Shown here: positions 36,637 through 45,672 of the stretch, one piece after another
Layout of the letters: each line of letters opens with the position of its first letter
How positions within the stretch are numbered: the first letter of the stretch is position 1
From: Cellvibrio sp. 79
Lineage (GTDB): Bacteria; Pseudomonadota; Gammaproteobacteria; Pseudomonadales; Cellvibrionaceae
Direction of reading: 5' to 3'
NCBI GenBank assembly: GCA_003056245.1
Contig: MVDH01000002.1
Span: 124,001 to 188,000, forward strand
Length of the DNA stretch: 64,000 nucleotides
Notes under the pieces: model-generated
Told to the model about the DNA's origin: nothing
What the model saw: only the letters and a program-made list of their open reading frames with translations
The model's database searches: none
Made by a program: the position numbers and the translations under genes

Positions 36637-38222
36637 AAATATTTCCTGATAATTTGCAAATGCGCGATGGCCCGGGTGAATTCTTGCGGGTGTGTAAGGT
36701 TGCTGGTAAATAAAGCGTGCTGGATATCGGAATGGCTTAAGCCCGTAAGCGTATGTAGATATTCAATTTGCTGCTGTGCGTTTTCCGACGGCAACATCTG
36801 TTGTGCAAGTTGTTCCATAATTTCTGCGCGCAACAATGCTAATAATTGCGGGTGCTGTTGTTTTCGCCAGAGCAACATAGCGCTTGCATAAATATGTTCG
36901 GCAAGGCTGCGGCGTCCTTCTTGCGGTACGGTAAATACTGGCCCAAAACGTGAGCCGCTCGCCCATAGCCAAAATACCAACGCGAGCAAACCTGCGAGCA
37001 CAGCATATTTTGCCTGCGTCCAAATAATTGCAGCGAGAGATGGGGCGTCCTGATTAACTAAAAACCAGACGCGGCCGTTGGGATTGACCAAACTCCAGAG
37101 TGCATAAGCGTGATCGTGACAATCAATGCGGCGATTGGTCCAAATATAATTATCACTGGTGATGGTCACCGAGCCATCGCCAATTTCAAAAAAGAGTAAA
37201 TGTGCCTCTTTGCTGCTTGCTATTGCAGCGTCTGTAGCAGAGGCCTCTGCTATTGCGGATTCATCATTCAATGCTTCATCATTCAATGCTTCATCGATAT
37301 CTTCACTGTTATGCGGGCTTTCCGTTGCGTCAGTGCTTTCATCATCAATAGCGTCATCGCTGGTTACTGATTCACCAGTCTCTTCGTCACTACTGTTGTC
37401 GTGATAAGTAAACGGTTTTTCGTGGCTAAAATCAAAGTGTAATGGTTTGGTTTCGTCGGCGAAATTAATGTCAGTGGGTGGTTCTGCCAGATTGCAGCGA
37501 TAATAATTTTCCGGCTTTTTGGGTTCGTCTTTTTTTACAGCTTTCTTTGATTGTTCATCTGCGGACTTTGATTTTTCTTCATCGGTGGGTTTTTCTTCGC
37601 CAGCGGGTTTTTCTTCATTAACGGATTTTTCTTCGCCAGAAGATTTTTCGGTTGTAGTGCCGGTCTTTTCCTTATTCTCTTTATTATCTGGCTTATCTTC
37701 TTTTTCCTCATCCAGTTCGTCCGCGATTGCATCCAGCAGGTCTTTTGCTTCTTTGCTTTCTTCCTCTGCAGGTGTAATACCAAAATCGCTCAGCAATAAA
37801 TCTTCTTCATTGGTGTGGGTGCCGATAAATGGATTCTGTGTGGATGTGATTAGCGTACCGCCGCTCTCAACCCATTCATATAAACTATCGTAGCGATCTT
37901 CATCCAGTGTCTTGTTGGCGTTAATCAAAACCAGAGTGTCGTCGCGGCCCAATTCAATATTACGCCAGCGATGGCTGGTGAGCAGGCTAAGGTTTTTTAC
38001 TGTGGTGGCCTGAATGCCGTGTTTGCGCAAAAAAATTTCAGCGGCGAGAAATTCATTTTGCAGCGCCTCTTTGGAATAACCCAGATCAATTTCTTTTTCT
38101 TCCCATACCAGTGTGGTGTACCACCAATAGCCGAGCGCACCAACGATAGTGGCGAGCAGGGTAACTAATAATGTGATTTTTACATTTCCCGGTTCAGGTT
38201 TTTTGTTAGGGGACACCGTCAT
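36633..38222 (-). CDS. DUF4350 membrane protein with charged insert
   Basis: 529 residues. An N-terminal membrane helix (about 17-36) is followed by a DUF4350-like sugar-isomerase-fold region (AAEIFLRKHGIQATTVKN, LVLINANKTLDEDRYDSLYEWVESGGTLI), split by a long charged insert of about 150 residues (Lys/Glu-rich, then Asp/Glu/Ser-rich). A second membrane helix lies at about 405-425 (YAVLAGLLALVFWLWASG). DUF4350 proteins occur in MoxR operons, role unknown. The insert includes short tandem repeats (EEKPAGEEKPTDEEK and ALNDEALNDE) and is unusual compared with the ordinary 370-400 residue members. Confidence 0.75.
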   Translation of the reverse strand: MTVSPNKKPEPGNVKITLLVTLLATIVGALGYWWYTTLVWEEKEIDLGYSKEALQNEFLAAEIFLRKHGIQATTVKNLSLLTSHRWRNIELGRDDTLVLINANKTLDEDRYDSLYEWVESGGTLITSTQNPFIGTHTNEEDLLLSDFGITPAEEESKEAKDLLDAIADELDEEKEDKPDNKENKEKTGTTTEKSSGEEKSVNEEKPAGEEKPTDEEKSKSADEQSKKAVKKDEPKKPENYYRCNLAEPPTDINFADETKPLHFDFSHEKPFTYHDNSSDEETGESVTSDDAIDDESTDATESPHNSEDIDEALNDEALNDESAIAEASATDAAIASSKEAHLLFFEIGDGSVTITSDNYIWTNRRIDCHDHAYALWSLVNPNGRVWFLVNQDAPSLAAIIWTQAKYAVLAGLLALVFWLWASGSRFGPVFTVPQEGRRSLAEHIYASAMLLWRKQQHPQLLALLRAEIMEQLAQQMLPSENAQQQIEYLHTLTGLSHSDIQHALFTSNLTHPQEFTRAIAHLQIIRKYL

Positions 38223-39916
38223 TGTGCACCGCCTTGTGAGCCGGTTGAGCGTTGTGAATCAGTGTGGTTTAGCCAGGATGAGTTCCATTGCTGGCATAAT
38301 TGTTCAGCTATTTGTACCTCTGGATTCTGATGGCCGTAAGCCAATTGCTGCCAGACGCGTGTTAACAATGCAAAGTAGTCTGTACGTACGTCGTGGTTGA
38401 GTGGTGTTTTCCTGGTTTTTGCTTCGTGTGCAACATGGTCGCGCATGAGTTGCACGCATTCGCCTTCTGTGTGGCCATCCTGAATTTCCACGCCGCTATG
38501 AATTAATTGGAACAGGCTGGCGCGATAGAGCAATGCAAGCGCGGCGCGATTATCGCCGCTGCGCAGCAGGTCAAGCGCGCTGCGGCTAATATCCGCTGGC
38601 AGCGATTCGCGGGTAACATCCATTCCAAATAAGGTGACCGGTTTTTCGCGCATTACCTGCGCGGGTTTTGTGCGAACAAATTGTGCTGCCAACCAATGGC
38701 GGTAACGATAGAAAACAAAGACAGCCAATGCGACAACCCCAGCCCATAATAAAATTTCCAGCAAGCTGGCGGCGGCTACAAAACCTTTAAAATCGCGCAG
38801 GGAATCAAATAGCTTTTTCCAGAATTCAGCGGGCTCTTTTTCTTCTTCCTCTTCCGGTTCATCCCATTTAATCGTGCTTACTTTTTCTTTGCGGCTGAAT
38901 TCGCTTTGCTGCATCACCTCTTTAATCGCGCTGTGTGCACTGTCGCGGTTAAGTTCGCGATATTCGTCGAGGGGTTTGTCTATCACTATTTCATCATTGT
39001 CATCGGCAGAATCCGCTTCCATTCCTGGTAGATGTTCAGATGTTGGCGTTGGCTCCGGGGTTTGTGTTTGTTCTGTCGTTGGTGCTTCATCGGCATAAGC
39101 GATATCGGGTGTGCTTGCTATTAACAAAAACAGTGCTGTGCTTAACGCGATTGCTAAAATATTTAACGATGACGGCGTCATTCGTTTGTTGGCGATACGG
39201 CGAAAGGCGATATCAATATCCCAGGCTTCAAGTTTTACGCGGCGATTCAAATAGAGTGCAAAACCGCAGGCGACATAAAAGGGGGCAGTTAATAGCAGCG
39301 CGCAATACCAGATGACAATTTGCAGCTCGATCAGTTTTACGGATTCATCGCTAAAAAATAATCCCGCCCATTCGATATTTAATTCACGTGGAATAAATGC
39401 CCAGATCAATGTGATCATCCCGGTCCACAACGAAAATTCCATCATCAATCCAAAAAAGCCGATCCAGTTGGCGGGCGAAGAATCTTCGCGATGCAAAACG
39501 CCTAAACGCTCCTGCCGACGTGCGTCACTTAATCCTTCCAACTGCACGATAGCTAAATCCATGCTGCGCGTTGGGCTCAGGCGACGCCAGGTGAGGCTTA
39601 AAAATAGTTGTTTGAATGCAAATGATTTGAATGCTTTTAACGTGCTGCGTGTATCCGGTAAATCGTTAAATACTGCGCGGCTCAAAATGTGTAGCAGCGG
39701 CCGTTCGTAAAGTGGTTTTAACCACCAGATTAGCAATGCGCTTACCCACCATTTATCGGTGGGAATCAGTAATGCAATTAATAATATCGGCAGGCTGACG
39801 ATCAACCAGATTTTGGTCATGGGCAACCACCAGCGGCGCGCCATCAATAAGCCCAGGTCGACAGCTTCCCATGCGGTGCGCGGGCGAATTTCCAGCGTGA
39901 CTTGATCCAGATTCAT
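38219..39916 (-). CDS. Membrane protein with C-terminal DUF4129
   Basis: 565 residues. Several membrane segments occupy the N-terminal half (about 40-60, 150-170, 205-230, 255-275). Then follows a Pro/Thr/Glu-rich linker and another helix at about 390-410. The C-terminal DUF4129 region (ISRSALDLLRSGDNRAALALLYRASLF, YFALLTRVWQQLAYG) is typical of the MoxR operon partner, a domain once described in transglutaminase-associated proteins. It overlaps its neighbours by four bases on both sides. Function is unknown; envelope assembly is inference. Confidence 0.75.
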   Translation of the reverse strand: MNLDQVTLEIRPRTAWEAVDLGLLMARRWWLPMTKIWLIVSLPILLIALLIPTDKWWVSALLIWWLKPLYERPLLHILSRAVFNDLPDTRSTLKAFKSFAFKQLFLSLTWRRLSPTRSMDLAIVQLEGLSDARRQERLGVLHREDSSPANWIGFFGLMMEFSLWTGMITLIWAFIPRELNIEWAGLFFSDESVKLIELQIVIWYCALLLTAPFYVACGFALYLNRRVKLEAWDIDIAFRRIANKRMTPSSLNILAIALSTALFLLIASTPDIAYADEAPTTEQTQTPEPTPTSEHLPGMEADSADDNDEIVIDKPLDEYRELNRDSAHSAIKEVMQQSEFSRKEKVSTIKWDEPEEEEEKEPAEFWKKLFDSLRDFKGFVAAASLLEILLWAGVVALAVFVFYRYRHWLAAQFVRTKPAQVMREKPVTLFGMDVTRESLPADISRSALDLLRSGDNRAALALLYRASLFQLIHSGVEIQDGHTEGECVQLMRDHVAHEAKTRKTPLNHDVRTDYFALLTRVWQQLAYGHQNPEVQIAEQLCQQWNSSWLNHTDSQRSTGSQGGAQ

Positions 39917-40917
39917 AATGAGCCCCGCTCAGCGCTTGCTGATTCGCCGCGCAATTGCCGCCCGCTAAAAACCAGATAACCGATTACCAGCGCCCATAAA
40001 AACCCACCGACCAAATATTTTTGCCATGGCAACAGAATATTGTTGGAAGACCAGAAGGCTTCGATAAAGGCAGCGATGACTAACATAATGATTACGCCGT
40101 ACACCAATTGAATCGCAATTTTACTGGCGCGCTTGAGTGATTCGACGCGTGTAAAATTTCCGGGCGCAAGTAATGCGTGGCCGAGCTTTAAACCTGCCGC
40201 GCCGGAAATACAAATCGCGGTTAATTCAAAACTGCCGTGGCCAACAACGAAAGAAAAAAATGTTTCGGTGAATTGCGCGTTGGTTAAATGGCCGGCAACG
40301 GCGCCCATCAACAATCCATTAAACACTAAAAAGAAAATCGAACCGACGCCAAATAAAATCCCGGAAGCAAAGGTGCGGAAACTCACACCGATGTTGTTGC
40401 TGATGTAATAGCCAAACATTTGCACATTGGTATCGGATTCGCGCGCTGCTCCCAAGGTGCGGTTAGCGGGATCGTACATCTCTTCAAAGTTGCTTACCTG
40501 ATCGGGCGGGGCGATGGTGTAGACCAAATCCGGTTGCCACAGAATCGCGAGAAACATTAACAATCCCGGTACATACAGCAGCGCTGTCGCCCACCAGATA
40601 TACGCTTGTTGTTCGCGCACCAAGCGTGGAAAGCCCGCCACAATAAAACTGATGAACTGTTGGAAAAATGGCTGCTTGCGGCGATACAACTGCTGATGCC
40701 CGCGCACCACCAGATCGCCGAGTTTATCCACCAAATGGCTTGAGTAATGACGATCACGTGCGAGTGCATGGAAATGGCATAGACGGCGATAGCGGCTGGC
40801 AAAGCTCGCCAGCTCATCCCCTTTTAATTGGCCATCGGATTTTTCCAGCTCGACAATTTGCATTTCCAGCACATGCCAGAGCGGTTGGTAGAGTTGTTCG
40901 AATTGTCCTTGTTTCAT
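39913..40917 (-). CDS. SpoIIM/DUF95-family membrane protein
   Basis: 334 residues with about five membrane segments after a soluble helical N-terminus (first 100 residues). The stage II sporulation M family signature is visible around SNNIGVSFRTFASGILFGVGSIFFLVFNGLLMG and VVGHGSFELTAICISGAAGL. In non-spore formers this gene is part of the MoxR-DUF58-RDD operon. The function there is unknown. It overlaps the DUF4129 gene by four bases and follows the RDD gene after 18. Confidence 0.85.
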   Translation of the reverse strand: MKQGQFEQLYQPLWHVLEMQIVELEKSDGQLKGDELASFASRYRRLCHFHALARDRHYSSHLVDKLGDLVVRGHQQLYRRKQPFFQQFISFIVAGFPRLVREQQAYIWWATALLYVPGLLMFLAILWQPDLVYTIAPPDQVSNFEEMYDPANRTLGAARESDTNVQMFGYYISNNIGVSFRTFASGILFGVGSIFFLVFNGLLMGAVAGHLTNAQFTETFFSFVVGHGSFELTAICISGAAGLKLGHALLAPGNFTRVESLKRASKIAIQLVYGVIIMLVIAAFIEAFWSSNNILLPWQKYLVGGFLWALVIGYLVFSGRQLRGESASAERGSL

Positions 40918-40935
40918 TGCTTTTTATGTCTGCTC

Positions 40936-41709
40936 TTACTGCTTGCCAACCATAGTGTTGGCCATTTGCTTGATGGCGATCACCGGATCTTTGGCGTGAA
41001 TCACTGGTTGGAGAATAGTCGCCAGCTCACTTTGGCGCTCGGCGGATAAATATTTGCTGCGCTCGGCAAAGGCGAGCAGCGCGCGTTGTTCATCGGTAGA
41101 AAAATCGGCGGGCACGGGTAATTGGCCGCGCACCTCAAAACTGGGTTCGCGCAATGGCGGCGCATCGTAAATCACCATACTGCCGGCGGCTAAATCGCCC
41201 AGGCGTTTGAACTGGCGGTTGCATAAGCTGGCAATAATCCCGGTGAGGTAGGCCATCGGCAGGAAATCGACCACACGGAGCAGGTTGCGCAACAGTGACG
41301 GGCCAAAGGTAATCGGTGTTCCATCGTCATTGACGACGCGAATACCCATCCATTTTTTACCGGGCGTGCGACCATTGCGCGCGACTTCAAAAAATACCGG
41401 ATAAAACCATTCCAGCAGGAACGTAAGGATTAGTGCCATGCCCATCCCCATTCGGCCAAGCAGGGATAGGACGATAAAAATAACGGTAGTGATCCCGAAG
41501 CGGATCAGGATATCCAGGATCTGCGCCAGGATGCGCACGCCGAATCCTGCCGGAGTGAGCGGCAGCAGGGCACCTTCGGGGGTTTCCAATGATTGACGGG
41601 TATCGAGTAACAAAACCTTTTCCTTACCTGGAGCGGGGCTATCGCTACTAAAGCAGCGCTCTCTCGCTGTGAGATTGATGTCGTGTAAATTATTGTTTGG
41701 TGTTGCCAA
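40936..41709 (-). CDS. RDD-family membrane protein
   Basis: 257 residues, the first gene of the operon. An RDD domain (LTPAGFGVRILAQILDILIRFG, ARNGRTPGKKWMGIRVVNDDG, LLRNLLRVVDFLPMAYLTG) spans three to four membrane helices. The C-terminal soluble helix (ALLAFAERSKYLSAERQSELATIL) is common in operon members. Function is unknown for the family; some RDD proteins are proposed as transporters. Its upstream 100 bases likely contain the promoter of the six-gene operon. Confidence 0.85.
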   Translation of the reverse strand: MATPNNNLHDINLTARERCFSSDSPAPGKEKVLLLDTRQSLETPEGALLPLTPAGFGVRILAQILDILIRFGITTVIFIVLSLLGRMGMGMALILTFLLEWFYPVFFEVARNGRTPGKKWMGIRVVNDDGTPITFGPSLLRNLLRVVDFLPMAYLTGIIASLCNRQFKRLGDLAAGSMVIYDAPPLREPSFEVRGQLPVPADFSTDEQRALLAFAERSKYLSAERQSELATILQPVIHAKDPVIAIKQMANTMVGKQ

Positions 41710-41809
41710 ATATGGGGGCGAGAATAGCTGATAAGGCTTTTTATGAACAGTGTTGCGGAGGTAGAAGGGCGAGAAGTTTACAGGGGATTGGTCATTTGAA
41801 CGGCAGGTT

Positions 41810-42190
41810 TCATTTTGTGTCCTTACAGGGAAATGAATTATGAAGTGCTTCTTGAATGAGGTCCGAGGCTCGGAGTTTCAGCTTTTCGGCAGATTGTTTC
41901 TTTAGATATTCAAAGACAAAATCATTAATTGTTACTGTTTTAAGTTGATCATAACTGCACCATACCTTTCCTTCTGTACTATCAAGCACACCCAGCATAT
42001 ATAACCTGGCAGCAATTCTTCTTTCGGGAGATTTACTAATAAACTCGGGTAAAAACTCGGCTCCTGTCAGGTTTACCCTATCCTCTGTAATCGCTATAGG
42101 CTGGGATTGATCAGCTGAGGCGCAACTACAAAGTAGACCAGCGTATAGCAAAGTTGATATTGGAATTGATAGACGTGCATTCTGATGCAT
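41810..42190 (-). CDS. Rap1a/Tai-like protein with signal or lipobox
   Basis: 126 residues from the ATG at 42190, chosen over 42202 because TGGAG lies before it. The signal segment ends LLCSC, a possible but imperfect lipobox. The mature part resembles the Rap1a/Tai immunity fold: YMLGVLDSTEGKVWC, a spaced helical region, and EALHNSFPC at the end, with two Cys likely disulfide-bonded. Rap1a-type proteins protect against type VI amidase effectors, but no effector or secretion gene is near, so the immunity role is not supported here. A stand-alone periplasmic member is equally possible. Confidence 0.55.
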   Translation of the reverse strand: MHQNARLSIPISTLLYAGLLCSCASADQSQPIAITEDRVNLTGAEFLPEFISKSPERRIAARLYMLGVLDSTEGKVWCSYDQLKTVTINDFVFEYLKKQSAEKLKLRASDLIQEALHNSFPCKDTK

Positions 42191-42333
42191 TACACACTCC
42201 ATATTGTCGACGCATTGTAGAGAGGCAATTGGGCACCATTTAGGCGTTGAGGTAAATACGTGTAGCTATTTTGATAGCCGGAAACCATATAGTTGTGACG
42301 GCGTTAAAGGTTTATCGCTCCTGAGCTAGGCGT

Positions 42334-42339
42334 TATAAT
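42334..42339 (+). promoter_or_regulatory. -10 element for ybeD-lipB-lipA
   Basis: A perfect TATAAT lies 28 bases before the ybeD start, inside an inverted repeat GGCGT (42329-42333) and ACGCC (42342-42346). No strong -35 is visible at 17 bases. The position suggests a short leader for the lipoate operon. Confidence 0.45.
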
Positions 42340-42366
42340 TCACGCCTCTCCTACAGGTTTACAGAT

Positions 42367-42639
42367 ATGGCCCAGCAAGAACCCCCAAAAATTGAATTTC
42401 CCTGCGAAAACTACCCCATCAAAGTCCTTGGTGAAGCCGGTCCTGAGCTACATAGCTATGTAGTTGAGATTATGGAACGCCATGCACCGGGGTTTGACCA
42501 AACCCGCATTACGGTTAAAGAGAGCAGCAAAGGCAGCTTTAACTCGGTGACTGTCTGGATTACGGCGACCGGTGTTGAGCAACTCACGGCTATTCACAAC
42601 GATCTGCGCCTCAATCGCAGTATCAAGATGGTGATGTGA
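42367..42639 (+). CDS. ybeD: DUF493 protein YbeD
   Basis: 90 residues, YbeD/DUF493 ferredoxin-like fold. The sequence [37 protein letters not shown] and [11 protein letters not shown] matches the family end to end. Its role is unclear, though it is conserved upstream of lipB in gammaproteobacteria. The lipB start lies 1 base after its stop. Confidence 0.93.
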   Translation: MAQQEPPKIEFPCENYPIKVLGEAGPELHSYVVEIMERHAPGFDQTRITVKESSKGSFNSVTVWITATGVEQLTAIHNDLRLNRSIKMVM

Positions 42640-42640
42640 T

Positions 42641-43288
42641 TTGAGTGGTTTGACATTAGACGTCATCAACCTTGGCCAGCGCGATTACGCGGGTGTCTGG
42701 CAGGCGATGAGCGATTTCACCAATCAGCGCACGCCAGAAACAACTGACCAACTCTGGCTGGTGGAACATCCACCGGTCTTTACCCAAGGGCAGGCGGGGA
42801 AGGCGGAACATTTGCTATTCCCCGGCGATATCCCGGTGGTGCAGACTGATCGCGGTGGCCAAGTGACTTACCACGGTCCCGGCCAACTGGTGGCTTATCC
42901 GTTACTGGATTTGCGCCGCCTGAAAATCGGTGTCCGTGATCTAGTAACGGCGCTCGAACAAACCATCGTTGCTACTTTGGCACATTATGGAATTGAATCC
43001 GCCGCCAAACCCGATGCGCCCGGTGTATACGTCAATGGCAACAAAATTGCCTCGCTTGGCCTGCGCGTGCGTCGCGGTTGCAGCTTCCATGGGCTTGCCT
43101 TGAATGTGGATATGGATCTGGCGCCCTTCCAGCGCATTAACCCCTGCGGTTATCAAGGCCTAGCGATGGCCCACATTCGCGATCTTGTGCCTGAATGTCC
43201 TGCTTTGGTGCAAGTCCAGGATAAACTTGTTATGGAATTCGCGCGGAAATTGGGTTACGAAACCTGTACAATGCGCGCCGTAGATTAA
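42641..43288 (+). CDS. lipB: Octanoyltransferase LipB
   Basis: 215 residues from a TTG at 42641, the only start matching the family N-terminus ([11 protein letters not shown]). LipB moves octanoate from acyl carrier protein to lipoyl domains. Signatures: [38 protein letters not shown], the Lys of GNKIASLGL and the Cys of INPCGYQG, both catalytic. It is 15 bases before lipA. Confidence 0.94.
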   Translation: MSGLTLDVINLGQRDYAGVWQAMSDFTNQRTPETTDQLWLVEHPPVFTQGQAGKAEHLLFPGDIPVVQTDRGGQVTYHGPGQLVAYPLLDLRRLKIGVRDLVTALEQTIVATLAHYGIESAAKPDAPGVYVNGNKIASLGLRVRRGCSFHGLALNVDMDLAPFQRINPCGYQGLAMAHIRDLVPECPALVQVQDKLVMEFARKLGYETCTMRAVD

Positions 43289-43303
43289 CGTCACGAGATT
43301 CTT

Positions 43304-44338
43304 ATGTCAGACCTTCCTCCCGTAGCCACCTTCGTCCCTGAACTTCAACCGGTTAAACGCACCGAGCGCCATAAGCAAGGTGAGAAACTGCGCGATGCCG
43401 ATAAGGTGGAGCGTATCCCGGTCAAAGTGATTGCCAGTGATCGTGACGATATTCCGCGTAAGCCCGACTGGATTCGCGTGCGTATTCCCGCATCGCCAGA
43501 AGTGGAACGCATCAAAACTATCCTGCGTAAAAATAAATTATCTTCAGTTTGTGAAGAAGCGAATTGCCCGAACCTGGGCGAATGCTTCAGTGGCGGCACT
43601 GCCACCTTCATGATCATGGGCGATATCTGTACCCGTCGCTGTCCCTTCTGCGATGTGGGCCATGGCAAACCGAATCCGCTCGACGAACATGAGCCGCGCA
43701 AACTCGCTGAAGCGATTGCAGAGATGCGTTTGAAATACGTGGTGATCACTTCGGTTGACCGCGATGACTTACGCGATGGCGGAGCACAACATTTTGCCGA
43801 TTGTATTCGCGAAGCCCGTGCGCTCAGCCCGAAATTACAAGTGGAAGTCTTGGTGCCGGATTTCCGTGGCCGGATGGAAATCGCATTGGATATCCTCGAA
43901 AAAGAGGCCCCCGATGTGTTTAACCACAACATGGAAACCGTCTCGCGCTTATATCGCCAGGTGCGCCCCGGTGCCAATTACAACTGGTCGCTGGAGTTGC
44001 TCAAACAATACAAAGCGCGTCGCCCTGACGTGCTGACCAAATCCGGTTTAATGGTTGGCCTTGGCGAAACCAAAGAAGAAATTATCGAAGTGATGAAACA
44101 TATGCGTGAGCACGATATCGACATGCTCACCATCGGCCAATATTTGCAGCCCTCCAAAGATCACATTCCGGTTGCACGCTATGTTCACCCCGATGAGTTT
44201 GAGGAATACACCAGACTTGCTGAAGAAATGGGATTTAAACACGCCGCTTGCGGCCCGTTGGTCCGCTCGTCCTATCACGCCGACAAACAAGCGCACGGCG
44301 AAGATGTAAAGTGGTTCGGTGAAGTAAAAAAAGCCTGA
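43304..44338 (+). CDS. lipA: Lipoyl synthase LipA
   Basis: 344 residues. A radical SAM enzyme that inserts two sulfurs into octanoyl groups. The auxiliary cluster motif [12 protein letters not shown] and the radical SAM motif CTRRCPFC are both intact, and the RSSY motif near the C-terminus ([10 protein letters not shown]) is the third ligand to the auxiliary cluster. The terminator at 44362 ends the ybeD-lipB-lipA transcript. Confidence 0.96.
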   Translation: MSDLPPVATFVPELQPVKRTERHKQGEKLRDADKVERIPVKVIASDRDDIPRKPDWIRVRIPASPEVERIKTILRKNKLSSVCEEANCPNLGECFSGGTATFMIMGDICTRRCPFCDVGHGKPNPLDEHEPRKLAEAIAEMRLKYVVITSVDRDDLRDGGAQHFADCIREARALSPKLQVEVLVPDFRGRMEIALDILEKEAPDVFNHNMETVSRLYRQVRPGANYNWSLELLKQYKARRPDVLTKSGLMVGLGETKEEIIEVMKHMREHDIDMLTIGQYLQPSKDHIPVARYVHPDEFEEYTRLAEEMGFKHAACGPLVRSSYHADKQAHGEDVKWFGEVKKA

Positions 44339-44361
44339 TTATTTTTTTCGTACTGCGTCGC

Positions 44362-44389
44362 AAAAACTCCCGCCAGCCGGGAGTTTTTT
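44362..44389 (+). terminator. Rho-independent terminator after lipA
   Basis: ACTCCCG (44366-44372) pairs with CGGGAGT (44378-44384), extended by A/T pairs, with a T-run following. It ends the lipoate operon. Confidence 0.85.
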
Positions 44390-44484
44390 ATCTCTGCTAC
44401 TGTCACTGATTAAGCGCGATTTATTTATCTCTGCAATTAAATCGCAGCTACAGTTAATACACCCTTTTGCTATTCCGGATTATC

Positions 44485-44997
44485 GTGAACCTATCTCGCT
44501 CCACTCTTGCTCTCGCCCCTGATATTTTTGTTCTGGAACAAAAACCGGAATTTTTCGGACAAGTCGCGCATTGGCATCATCGGGAATGTGAGCGCCAGGG
44601 TTTGAAATCCTCGCTTTCATTACGCCAACAACGGTTGGTTTTGCACGTTCAACAAAATTCAATTCCCAAAACGCTGATTGCCCTGCGTGGCAATCAACTG
44701 CTGGGTTGCGTAAGTCTCGTCAACTATACCTATCGCAGCAGCGAGCGCATGCCCAAAGTCGCGAGCGACAGCCCGGTATGGTTGAGTAATTTATTTGTGC
44801 TGGATCAATATCGCCGGCAGGGAATTGGAACCGCATTAATTGATGCAGCAAAAAATTACGCGCAGGATTTGGGATTAGCGGAGCTGTGGCTTTCTGCTAC
44901 GGATTACACGAATTATTATCAGAAACGTGATTGGGAAATCGTGCGCCGCACCCGCTTGGCGGGGCGGCAGGTTAATGTGATGCGGGTAAGTTTTTAA
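44485..44997 (+). CDS. GNAT-family N-acetyltransferase
   Basis: About 170 residues from a GTG at 44485; a TTG 18 bases earlier is possible, and neither has a strong ribosome binding site. The acetyl-CoA loop is YRRQGIGTALIDAAKNYA, preceded by WLSNLFVLDQ and followed by LWLSATDYTNYYQKRDWEIV, all GNAT-like. The acceptor is unknown. It stands alone between the lipA terminator and a palindromic repeat (copy C). Confidence 0.8.
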   Translation: MNLSRSTLALAPDIFVLEQKPEFFGQVAHWHHRECERQGLKSSLSLRQQRLVLHVQQNSIPKTLIALRGNQLLGCVSLVNYTYRSSERMPKVASDSPVWLSNLFVLDQYRRQGIGTALIDAAKNYAQDLGLAELWLSATDYTNYYQKRDWEIVRRTRLAGRQVNVMRVSF

Positions 44998-44998
44998 A

Positions 44999-45035
44999 CC
45001 CCACCCTAACCCTCCCCTTGGAAAGGGGAGGGGAC
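44999..45035. repeat. GC-rich palindromic repeat, copy C
   Basis: A head CCCCACCCTAA is followed by a palindrome with arms CCCTCCCCTT (45010-45019) and AAGGGGAGGG (45023-45032). It resembles copies A, B and D. It starts right after the GNAT stop. Weaker, decayed versions (CTACCTTTGAAAAGTAAG near 45054; CACCCCTTAAAAAAGG near 45089) follow. Confidence 0.75.
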
Positions 45036-45204
45036 TTATATCACCCTGATTCTACCTTTGAAAAGTAAGAAATTTATATCGCTCTGGTTCACCCCTTAAA
45101 AAAGGATTGTTTGCGTTGCAAAATAATAATTATTTATGTTGGTACGATTGGCAAATGTCGGTATGTTATGTATTTGCGTTAATCTCTGTTTAACAGGGAG
45201 TAAA

Positions 45205-45243
45205 GCCCCTCCCCCTTAACAAGGGGGAGGTTGGGAGGGGGTG
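45205..45243. repeat. GC-rich palindromic repeat, copy D (inverted to C)
   Basis: GCCCCTCCCCCTT and AAGGGGGAGG arms around AAC, with a tail TTGGGAGGGGGTG. Its reverse complement matches copy A almost base for base, so C/D is an inverted pair like A/B. The tail ends 20 bases before the DUF559 start. Confidence 0.8.
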
Positions 45244-45263
45244 TTTTTATCAAGGATAGGCAC

Positions 45264-45626
45264 ATGAAAAACGAAAAAATTTTCAACCAAAAACAACAAA
45301 AACTACTCCGTCAGCAACTAAGGGCCAATGCGCCTATACCTGAAAGAATACTTTGGGCAAAAATTCGCAATCAACAACTCGGTGTTAAATTTCGCAGGCA
45401 ACATGGCATTGGTCGTTATATTGTTGACTTCTATTGTCCTGAATGTGCATTGGTTATTGAGTTGGATGGCGATAGCCATTATCAGAGTGGAGCACAAGAG
45501 TACGATGCGGTTCGCGATGAGTTTATGAATGCACTGGGTTTACAGGTTCTGCGTTTTACGAATAGCGAGCTGATGGAAAACTCTGAAGCCGTGGTAATGA
45601 AAATTTACGAATATGTAAAAAGATAA
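45264..45626 (+). CDS. DUF559 (Vsr-like endonuclease fold) protein
   Basis: 120 residues from the ATG at 45264, with AAGGATAGG upstream; an earlier start would translate the repeat. The DUF559 fold is related to very-short-patch-repair endonucleases: PERILWAKIRNQQLGVKFRRQH, RYIVDFYCPECALVIELDGDSHYQ and RDEFMNALGLQVLRFTNSEL. The VDF and ELDG acidic residues fit a PD-(D/E)xK nuclease core. DUF559 genes are widespread with unknown function. Its position next to a palindrome pair is noted under findings. Confidence 0.85.
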   Translation: MKNEKIFNQKQQKLLRQQLRANAPIPERILWAKIRNQQLGVKFRRQHGIGRYIVDFYCPECALVIELDGDSHYQSGAQEYDAVRDEFMNALGLQVLRFTNSELMENSEAVVMKIYEYVKR

Positions 45627-45672
45627 CGCGGAGCGCCTAAGGCAGCTCCGCTAAAAAATAAAACAATAATCA

